In this document: piece after piece, positions 57,989 through 64,000 of the stretch
How the letters are laid out: every line of letters starts with the position of its first letter
How positions within the stretch are numbered: the stretch's first letter is position 1
Assembly: GCF_003855495.1 (NCBI RefSeq)
Contig: NZ_CP034086.1
Span: 2,579,501-2,643,500 of the forward strand
Source: Methylocystis rosea
Lineage (GTDB): Bacteria; Pseudomonadota; Alphaproteobacteria; Rhizobiales; Beijerinckiaceae
DNA: 64,000 bases
Direction: 5' to 3'
The notes under the pieces: model-generated
The model's database searches: none
Told to the model about the DNA's origin: nothing
What the model saw: the letters and a program-made list of their open reading frames with translations, nothing else
Translations under genes and position numbers: made by a program

Positions 57989-58086
57989 GTCGTTCCCGGC
58001 GGGTCGAAGGCCTGACCCGGAATCCAGAGCCGATCCAACAATGTTGGTTATGCTCTAGATTCACGATTGCGCGCGTCGGGAATGAC
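57989..58086. repeat. Nested inverted-repeat element between hemH and the YfhO-like gene
   Basis: Three pairs of arms lie inside one another: GTCGTTCCCG (57989-57998) with CGGGAATGAC (58077-58086), GAATCCAGAGC (58020-58030) with GCTCTAGATTC (58052-58062), and CCAAC-AAT-GTTGG (58035-58047). The two outer pairs have one mismatch each. The whole 98-bp unit would fold into a long stem. It looks like a dispersed repeat and may also end the two convergent transcripts. Confidence 0.7.
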
Positions 58087-58141
58087 TTCGGAGCCGTGCA
58101 AAGAGAATTCGTGTCACGCGCCAATTGCCGACATGCGTTCG

Positions 58142-60421
58142 CTATCTTCGCGACAATTCGGTCAGCAATCCGCGCAGCGGCTGGAAGTGGAACCGCACCT
58201 CATGGCGCCCTTCCGGAATCGCGACGGCCCGGAACATGACATTCGCGCGCAGAATCGGCGCTTCCACGCCGTCGAGGTTCGCGAACCACCACGGATGCCA
58301 GACGTCGTGCAAAACGAGCCAGCCTCCGCCTGGAGGCGCGCTGGCCTCGGCGACGATGCGATCGTTCTCGTAGGAGAGGATTTTCGCCGTCGCCGGCGGC
58401 GCATCTTTGCGCGTATGGCAGATCGGCGGCGTCTCCAGGAGCACCGTCTCGCGATAGTCCGCCTCCGGCCACTCGCCGCTCTTCATCATCGCCGCGAAGT
58501 CGACGTGGATGGCGCAGGTTGCGAGTATGACGCGCGGCATGGCGCCGGGATTTTCGTAAATGTGAACGTCGCCGATGCGCGTGAGCTCGACGAAGTCGCC
58601 ATGCTTGTAATTCCCGTCGATCTTTTCGATGGGCACGCCGGTCGCGATAAATCGCAGGCCGAGCATGTCCGACAGGACTGAGCGATAGGAAGGATAGAGC
58701 TTGGAAAACTGGCGCTGCTCGGGAAGCGCGAGATGGTCTCCGGCGCCGGTTACGTCTTCGAAGAGCCGCAGCCGGATAGGATTGTAACCAAGATCATGAT
58801 CGAAGCCATGAACGAGCGACGCGTTCGGCCAATGAAAATCAATCGCCGCAAGCTCGACGCGGTCGCGACGATCCGGCCCCGCCGTCTCCTTGAGCTTGCC
58901 GCGCAGATAGGCGATCACCGGATCCTTGCCGTCGACCCGCAAGGCGTCGAACTGTTCAGGCGGCAAGGCCGTCGATTCATTTGGTCCATTGCCGATCGTA
59001 AGATCGACGCTCATCAGCGTGGCGACCGCCGCGAGCAGATAGGGGCCGCGCAGCAGCCTGTCGCGAGTCGCGAGGATTAGCGCGATAGCGAGCGCGGCAA
59101 AAATCGCGCTTGTCGCGAGCGGCCAGGAGGCTTGGTTGAGATGGCCCTTCACGCCCGCGACAAGCAGCGCGACCGCGAACAGCGCGGCGACGGCGCCGAC
59201 AAGCCAAGCCGTACGCGGCGTGACGTCGCCCCGCTCAATGAGATTGAAGGCATAGCCTGCGAGAACCGCGAGAGTCGTGCAAAACAGGAAGGTGGCGTCG
59301 GCCGGCCGGCGCCAGAGGTCGACGCCGGGAAGATGATAGAAGAAGGCGAAGGCCGGCGTGTAGCGGCCGAAGGCATAGAGGGCGAAAAACAGCGCGGCGA
59401 CGGCGAAGAAGCGGATTTCCTTATCCGAAAAGAAGCGCCTGCCCAGCGCCGCGAGCAACGAAACGAGCGTCAGTTCGCCCATGTAGACATTGGACATGTT
59501 GCGCGCGAGGTATAGGTCGCGCTCGCCGACCGGGGGCCCCCAGAAGTTTTTGAGCGGGCCGTCCGTTCCGAACATATTGGCCGAGATCAGCGTCCAGAAG
59601 GAGCCCGGCGGCAGCGAGCCCTTGAATGCGCCGTCGAGATCGATCTCGGGTCGGTTCGAATGCGCGGCGAGCTCCAGGGTGAACGCAAGCGGCACGGCGA
59701 TGATTGTCAAACCAACGAGCGCGCCCGCGGCGAGCGGCGTGACCGCGCCGAGTTTGGGCGAGTCATCGGTAGCGACGCGATAGGCGGCATAGGCGGACAG
59801 CATCAGCACGCCGAGGAACGCGACCTGGTCCCGTCCCAGCACCAGCAGTGCGGCGGCGGCGCCCGCAGCGGCGCCGTAGAGCGCCGAGCGCCGATCGAGC
59901 CCCCGCGCCAGCAGCCACAGCGTGAACGGGAGCCAGGCGAGACTCATGATCTGCCCGACATGCTGAATTCGCCACGCCGCCGAGCCGCCGAAAGCGAACG
60001 CGAGCGCAGCGAGCAATCCTCCTGCGGCGCTCCAGCCGCGATCGCGAAAATAGGCGATGAGCGCAAGGCCGCCCATGGCCAGCATCGCGAAGACGATCGC
60101 GTCGGCCAGCACGAAGGACGGCTCGGGAACGAGCGCCGCCGCCAGCAGGAAAAATGGCGAGAAAATCAGCGATTGCGGATCGGCGATCTGCGGCATCCCC
60201 GCAAAGACGTGCGGCGTCCAGAACGGCGACTGGCCGCTGTGCAGGGCATGGGCGAGAAAGGCGAATTGCGGGAAAAAATGCGCTTTCGCGTCCCAGGGAA
60301 TGGTGACGCGCCCGGAAAGCCAGGGAAAGGCGAGCGCCAGCGCGCAAACGAGGAAAAACGCCGCCGCGAGGGCGTAGGGCTGACCTTCCGGGCGGCCGGC
60401 GCTTCTACCGATTCGTTGCAT
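58142..60421 (-). CDS. YfhO-like polytopic membrane protein
   Basis: A 759-residue inner-membrane protein with about 12-13 hydrophobic helices in the first 500 residues and a soluble C-terminal domain. Seen: WLSGRVTIPWDAKAHFFPQ after helix 1 and, near the end, PPGGGWLVLHDVWHPWWFANLDGVEAPILRANVMFRAVAIPEGRHEVRFHF, the conserved C-terminal pattern of YfhO-family proteins, which are related to GT-C glycosyltransferases of cell-wall or teichoic-type polymers. Substrate unknown. ATG 60421 is used; the 60583 extension enters the TetR gene. It starts 31 bp after the TetR stop, so both could share a transcript. Confidence 0.78.
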   Translation of the reverse strand: MQRIGRSAGRPEGQPYALAAAFFLVCALALAFPWLSGRVTIPWDAKAHFFPQFAFLAHALHSGQSPFWTPHVFAGMPQIADPQSLIFSPFFLLAAALVPEPSFVLADAIVFAMLAMGGLALIAYFRDRGWSAAGGLLAALAFAFGGSAAWRIQHVGQIMSLAWLPFTLWLLARGLDRRSALYGAAAGAAAALLVLGRDQVAFLGVLMLSAYAAYRVATDDSPKLGAVTPLAAGALVGLTIIAVPLAFTLELAAHSNRPEIDLDGAFKGSLPPGSFWTLISANMFGTDGPLKNFWGPPVGERDLYLARNMSNVYMGELTLVSLLAALGRRFFSDKEIRFFAVAALFFALYAFGRYTPAFAFFYHLPGVDLWRRPADATFLFCTTLAVLAGYAFNLIERGDVTPRTAWLVGAVAALFAVALLVAGVKGHLNQASWPLATSAIFAALAIALILATRDRLLRGPYLLAAVATLMSVDLTIGNGPNESTALPPEQFDALRVDGKDPVIAYLRGKLKETAGPDRRDRVELAAIDFHWPNASLVHGFDHDLGYNPIRLRLFEDVTGAGDHLALPEQRQFSKLYPSYRSVLSDMLGLRFIATGVPIEKIDGNYKHGDFVELTRIGDVHIYENPGAMPRVILATCAIHVDFAAMMKSGEWPEADYRETVLLETPPICHTRKDAPPATAKILSYENDRIVAEASAPPGGGWLVLHDVWHPWWFANLDGVEAPILRANVMFRAVAIPEGRHEVRFHFQPLRGLLTELSRR

Positions 60422-60452
60422 GGCCACAGTTCTAGCGGCTCCAGGCCATGGC

Positions 60453-61004
60453 TCAAAGCCGCGCTTCAGGCGCCCGCCTGAGGCCGAAGCGCGCAGCGAG
60501 CGCGTCGATATCAACAGTCGGACGGCGCTTGTCATCCGATTCCAGCAGGAGGCGCAACCCCATGCCGCGCAGCATGTCGACAAAGGCGATGATATCGGGG
60601 TCGTCGGCCGTCCGGCCGAAGAGCGGCGCGAGCTGCTCGGCCACGCCTCGGGCGTGCGCGGCGAGCGTTGCGCGAACTTCCGATTGGTCGCTCGCCTGAG
60701 CCACGACGCTCAAGAAGAAGCGCATCCTGTTGCGCTCGAACATGAGCGCGCGCACCGCTTCGAGGGGATCGACGTCGCTTCCGATCGAACCGCGCTTGGG
60801 CTTATGCGCCTGCGCATGCGACGCTTCGAGCGTCGCGGCGAGCAAATCCGTCTTACGCGGAAAATAATAGGTCAAATGCGACTGCCGCAGTCCGGCCGCA
60901 GCGGCGACGCGGGTTTGGGTCAGCGCCGAGACGCCTTCCTTCCTGAGGATTTTGAGCGCAGCGTCCAGAATGCGCTGACGCGCGCTTTTTTCCACCATCG
61001 CCAT
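60453..61004 (-). CDS. TetR-family transcription regulator
   Basis: A 183-residue regulator with an N-terminal helix-turn-helix: RQRILDAALKILRKEGVSALTQTRVAAAAGLRQSHLTYYFPRKTDLLAATL (about residues 9-59), the usual TetR/AcrR DNA-binding domain. The ligand-binding part has no recognised relatives and few cysteines or histidines for a metal site. It is divergent from the copper-uptake-associated gene, and the shared intergenic region carries the palindrome TTGGTA-N3-TACCAA (61091-61105), so this protein is the first candidate to bind it. The YfhO-like gene lies downstream in the same direction. Confidence 0.85.
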   Translation of the reverse strand: MAMVEKSARQRILDAALKILRKEGVSALTQTRVAAAAGLRQSHLTYYFPRKTDLLAATLEASHAQAHKPKRGSIGSDVDPLEAVRALMFERNRMRFFLSVVAQASDQSEVRATLAAHARGVAEQLAPLFGRTADDPDIIAFVDMLRGMGLRLLLESDDKRRPTVDIDALAARFGLRRAPEARL

Positions 61005-61090
61005 TCCCGTTCATTCAACCTTCGCCGCGCCAGCGTCGTATCAAAAAAAACGCGCCGCGGAAACGGCTCTGACGCTTGCGCCACATTCTA

Positions 61091-61105
61091 TTGGTAATAT
61101 ACCAA
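61091..61105. promoter_or_regulatory. Palindromic operator 1 upstream of copper-uptake-associated gene
   Basis: TTGGTAATATACCAA, six-base arms TTGGTA/TACCAA around three bases, followed by CAT. It lies 33 bp before ATG 61139 and 86 bp before the TetR start. The central TAATAT could serve as a -10 element, so a bound protein would block transcription. An exact inverse copy is at 61668-61682. Confidence 0.7.
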
Positions 61106-61138
61106 CATAGCGCACCACGCTAACGTTGGAGAGAATTG

Positions 61139-61588
61139 ATGAGACTATTTATTATTGGGATGATCAGCGCAGCGGCGTGCCTGAGCGCGCGGGCCGACGA
61201 AGGATCCGAGGCGGCGCGCCGCCTGCTCTTCGAAACATTCGACAAGCCCGAAACGCGCCTGTTGGTCGACGCAATCGTCGTCGAAGGCGACGTCGCCGTC
61301 GCCGACTGGCGCCAGGGCGAACTCGGCGGCCGGGCGTTTCTTACGCGCAAGGGCGATGCGTGGAGCATCTCGCTCTGCGCCGGCGACGCCTTGAAAGACA
61401 GCGCCACGCTGGAAAAGCTCGGCGTTTCGAAAGCAAATGCGCAGGCGCTTTCAAAACGGCTGGCGGCCGAAGAGACGCGGCTCTCACCCGAAATCGTCGA
61501 GCGTTTCTCCCGATTTGACGGCATGGCCGCCGTCGAGGCGGATGGGAGCCATTCGCCGCTCGATCCCCATCACAAGCCCATTCCTTGA
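61139..61588 (+). CDS. Copper uptake system-associated periplasmic protein
   Basis: A 149-residue protein with a signal peptide (MRLFIIGMISAAACLSARA). The mature part matches my memory of the family called copper uptake system-associated protein: RRLLFETFDKPETRLLVDAIVVEGDVAVADWRQGELGGRAFLTRKGDAWSISLCAGDALKDSATLEKLGVSKANAQALSKRL. The family is defined by its neighbours (TonB receptors and copper proteins), not by activity. ATG 61139 has GGAGA upstream; the frame also has TTG one codon before. The palindromic operator 61091-61105 precedes it. No obvious copper ligands (few His, one Cys) are present. Confidence 0.7.
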   Translation: MRLFIIGMISAAACLSARADEGSEAARRLLFETFDKPETRLLVDAIVVEGDVAVADWRQGELGGRAFLTRKGDAWSISLCAGDALKDSATLEKLGVSKANAQALSKRLAAEETRLSPEIVERFSRFDGMAAVEADGSHSPLDPHHKPIP

Positions 61589-61667
61589 TTGTCGCGCACT
61601 GTTGCGCCGGAGCAACAGCAACCGAAAATGCGCCCGTCAGGCCAGCCGAAGCGTTGCCCCACGTAAT

Positions 61668-61682
61668 TTGGTATATTACCAA
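61668..61682. promoter_or_regulatory. Palindromic operator 2 upstream of DUF2946-like gene
   Basis: TTGGTATATTACCAA, the exact inverse of operator 1, again followed by CAT. It is 72 bp before the DUF2946-like start. Two such sites within 600 bp, each before a transcription unit of one cluster, point to one dedicated regulator. Confidence 0.7.
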
Positions 61683-61753
61683 CATTCTGGTTCGGGCTCT
61701 GGACGCCCTCCTTCACGCCTTCGGCGAGACGCAGCCACAAGGATCCGAGACAA

Positions 61754-62134
61754 ATGGCGGCCCTTGCGAGAATGCCTCGCTCGATGATTTTGCGGCGCCT
61801 CGGGGCCCTTTGCATCGCGCTGCTTGTCGTGCTCGCGGCGGTTTCATCCTCCGCGCCGGCGCATGCCGCGCGTGCCGGGACGACCGTGCACTGTCCGGAC
61901 ACTTCCCAACCTGCGCCGACGAAGCATCCGTGTGGCGGCGAGCAATGCTGCTCGCTATGCGGTCACAGCCAGAAAGAGCTGGTTTTTCCCTTTTTCGCGT
62001 CCGCATCCGGCGCCATCGCCTATGCGCCGCCCCGCGCCGCAAGGCGCGCATTCTGCGCCATTCAGGCGCCGGCCAGAAAAACCGTCCGCGCACATTCGCG
62101 CGCCGCCCCGCGCGCGCCGCCCTGCTTCTCCTGA
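61754..62134 (+). CDS. Cysteine-rich exported DUF2946-like protein
   Basis: A 126-residue protein. A long basic N-terminus and hydrophobic core (ILRRLGALCIALLVVLAAVSSSAPAHA) form a signal peptide or anchor. The mature part has a cysteine/histidine cluster, VHCPDTSQPAPTKHPCGGEQCCSLCGHSQ, and a basic C-terminal tail. Small exported proteins of this type (DUF2946/CopZ-like contexts) are common beside copper-dependent TonB receptors; the cluster could bind Cu. The start is uncertain between 61754 and ATG 61784. It lies 56 bp before the receptor and behind operator 2. Confidence 0.6.
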   Translation: MAALARMPRSMILRRLGALCIALLVVLAAVSSSAPAHAARAGTTVHCPDTSQPAPTKHPCGGEQCCSLCGHSQKELVFPFFASASGAIAYAPPRAARRAFCAIQAPARKTVRAHSRAAPRAPPCFS

Positions 62135-62189
62135 ACGCTCAGTCTTCCCTTAACGATCGCGCGGCGAGACGCCGCTCAGGAGAGATTCC

Positions 62190-64000
62190 ATGTTCCGGAC
62201 CGGCTTGCTGCGCGGCGCGTCCGCCGTCGCCCTCGTTCTTTCTCTCGCGGATTCGAGCGCCTTTGCGCAACAGAGTCTGCCGACCATCGACATTGGCGGC
62301 GCCAAGCCGCGCGTCGTCGGACGCGGCGGCGGTCGCACGCCGTCTACGGCGACAGCGCCAGCCGCCCCCGCCACATGGACGCAAACCGGCGGCGGCGGCT
62401 CGCTAACAGTGCCATCAGTCGCCCAGCAACGCCGCGAACTCGAGCGCAGCGTCGGCTCGGTCGCCTTCGTCGACGCCAATACGCCCGAGATTCAAACCCG
62501 CTACGTTCACGACCTGCGCGACGCGCTCAAGGACGTCCCGGGCGTCTATGTCGAAAGCCGCTATGGACAGGAACTGCGTCTTTCGATCCGCGGCTCGAAT
62601 CTGACGCGCGACTTCCATCTGCGTGGACTGGAGCTGCTGCAGGACGGCATTCCGATGAATTACGCCGATGGCGGCGGCGATATGTATCAGATCGATCCCA
62701 AATATTTTCGCGCGATCGAAGTTATGAAAGGCGGCAACGCCCTCGCCTATGGCTCCTCGACGCTCGGCGGCGCGATCAATTTCATCTCGCCGACCGCATA
62801 TACGGCGCTCGCGCCGAACATGGCGTCGATCGAGGGCGGCAGTTACGGGACCGTGCGCGGGCAAGCGCAGATGTCCCGCATCATCGGCAATTTCGATTTT
62901 CTCATCAACGGCACGTTCACCCATGCCGACAATTACAGAAAACATTCGACGACGGACTACACGCAGCTCAACGGCAATCTCGGCTATCGCTTCTCCAATG
63001 ATCTCGAGACGCGATTCTATTTCGGCGTCTATGACACGTGGCAGTTGCTGCCGGGACAACTCAATCAGTTCGACGCGCGCAACAATCCGCGACTGTCGCT
63101 GCCGCCGTATCCGCCGGGTTTCGGACCGGACGGCTTTGGCGCCAATCAGGCGCGCAACGTCAAGAACTGGCGCATTTCGAACAAGACCACGATCCTGAGC
63201 GAGTTCGGCCGCATCGACCTCAACAGCTGGTACACGCACAATTATCTCTATCATCCGATTTTCGTGGTCATCGAACAGGACGGCGGGACCTGGGGATTCA
63301 CGCCGCGCCTCACCTCGAATTTCCTCGTTGACGGCCACCCCAACGAGCTCATCCTCGGCGGCCGCGTCTGGGGCGGATCGTCGAGCGATAATTGGGCCGA
63401 CAATTACAATGGGATGCGGCTTAATCCCTATGGCGGGATCCCCGCGAACTTCGCCAATGCGCAGTTCTCCTTTCCGCCCTATTCGTTCAACGGACTCGCA
63501 CAATTTGGCGCGGCGAATTCATGCTTCGGCTTCTGCGGCCTGTTCATCAATCCCGGATTGGATCCGCGTCTGCGCAACAATCGCGCGACGGCGCTCAATC
63601 TCGAAGCCTATTTCGAGGATCGCCTGCACATCACGCCGCAGCTCATCTTCATGTTCGGCGCCAAGCTTTTCGCCGATACGCGGCGCTACGCGGTTCTCGG
63701 CGGCATTCCCTTCGAGCCCGTTCCCGGCGTGTCGGACCAAGTCTACCGCGGCATCGTGCCCAAGGTCGGTCTGATGTACGAAGCGACGCCGGACATTCAG
63801 TTCTTCGCCGACATGACCGGAAGCCGCGACGTGCCGGACTTCATCGACCTGACGCAAGGCGTGTTTCCGCCGCCGCGTGACGGCACGAAATTCACGCCGC
63901 TCGCCGCGCAAAAAGCCTGGACTGGGGAACTTGGCGCGCGCGGCAGATGGGATCGCTACACCTGGGACGTGACCTTCTACCATTCGGAACTGCAGGACGA
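62190..64000 (+). CDS. TonB-dependent outer-membrane receptor (cut by right edge)
   Basis: An outer-membrane uptake receptor; about 603 residues are in the window. A signal peptide (MFRTGLLRGASAVALVLSLADSSAFA) and a Gly/Ala/Pro-rich linker are followed by the plug: YVHDLRDALKDVPGVYVESRYGQELRLSIRGSNLTRDFHLRGLELLQDGIPMNYADGGGD and KYFRAIEVMKGGNALAYGSSTLGGAINFISP, then beta strands of the barrel. Missing are the last strands beyond 64000. The good AGGAG before ATG 62190 fixes the start. The two small genes upstream suggest that its ligand is copper or a copper chelate; in a methanotroph-like host that could matter for methane oxidation, but this is inference. Confidence 0.88.
   Translation, partial: MFRTGLLRGASAVALVLSLADSSAFAQQSLPTIDIGGAKPRVVGRGGGRTPSTATAPAAPATWTQTGGGGSLTVPSVAQQRRELERSVGSVAFVDANTPEIQTRYVHDLRDALKDVPGVYVESRYGQELRLSIRGSNLTRDFHLRGLELLQDGIPMNYADGGGDMYQIDPKYFRAIEVMKGGNALAYGSSTLGGAINFISPTAYTALAPNMASIEGGSYGTVRGQAQMSRIIGNFDFLINGTFTHADNYRKHSTTDYTQLNGNLGYRFSNDLETRFYFGVYDTWQLLPGQLNQFDARNNPRLSLPPYPPGFGPDGFGANQARNVKNWRISNKTTILSEFGRIDLNSWYTHNYLYHPIFVVIEQDGGTWGFTPRLTSNFLVDGHPNELILGGRVWGGSSSDNWADNYNGMRLNPYGGIPANFANAQFSFPPYSFNGLAQFGAANSCFGFCGLFINPGLDPRLRNNRATALNLEAYFEDRLHITPQLIFMFGAKLFADTRRYAVLGGIPFEPVPGVSDQVYRGIVPKVGLMYEATPDIQFFADMTGSRDVPDFIDLTQGVFPPPRDGTKFTPLAAQKAWTGELGARGRWDRYTWDVTFYHSELQD

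Overview
This 64-kb window is GC-rich chromosomal DNA from an alphaproteobacterium. I infer the order Hyphomicrobiales (Rhizobiales), with the Methylocystaceae/Beijerinckiaceae as a plausible family. The support is a continuous str-S10-spc-alpha ribosomal super-operon, a ChvG/ChvI two-component pair beside short HPr kinase, EIIA-Man and HPr, an ImuA-ImuB-DnaE2 mutagenesis cassette with an alphaproteobacterial LexA box (GAAC-N7-GAAC), and a NdvA/ChvA-type cyclic glucan exporter. No rRNA, tRNA, CRISPR array or complete insertion sequence was recognised.

Layout. 1-2.4 kb: a galactokinase cut by the window edge, divergent from a GH42 beta-galactosidase. 2.4-8.7 kb: a cation block with a short MgtE transporter, a small DUF5132-like protein plus HMA-like protein, and a convergent operon of a P-type ATPase and a divergent S-adenosylmethionine synthetase. 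9.2-12.2 kb: an exported catalase-family protein overlapping a di-haem cytochrome c. 12.5-18.1 kb: imuA-imuB-dnaE2. 18.1-21.8 kb (minus strand): LapA-like protein, ihfB, sppA, cutA and a Do-type serine protease. 22.0-41.0 kb (minus strand): 31 translation, transcription and secretion genes from rpsL to rplQ, interrupted by palindromic repeats. 41.9-49.1 kb: a YdcH-like protein, a hypothetical protein, then chvI-chvG-hprK-EIIA-HPr and ndvA.

49.1-53.3 kb is a lower-GC accessory island. It holds a protein of the 5-hmdU DNA kinase / thymine-hypermodification helical family, a MazG-type pyrophosphohydrolase with an extra C-terminal region, an Nmad2-like (nucleotide modification associated domain 2) protein and a small Rossmann-like protein. 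This is the best candidate in the window for an undescribed nucleotide-modification or phage-conflict system. It lies directly downstream of rpsF-rpsR, where rplI often sits.

53.3-58.0 kb: rpsF-rpsR, a tiny lipoprotein, panB, an OGT/SPINDLY-type glycosyltransferase and hemH. 58.1-64.0 kb: a YfhO-like membrane protein, a TetR-family regulator, and a divergent probable copper-uptake cluster (copper-uptake-associated periplasmic protein, DUF2946-like protein, TonB-dependent receptor cut by the right edge). Two copies of the same 15-bp palindrome (TTGGTA-N3-TACCAA) precede the two transcription units of this cluster and are probably its operators.

Family assignments come from recognising motifs by eye; no database search was possible. 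Start codons were moved from the longest ORF where a Shine-Dalgarno sequence or family length argued for it.
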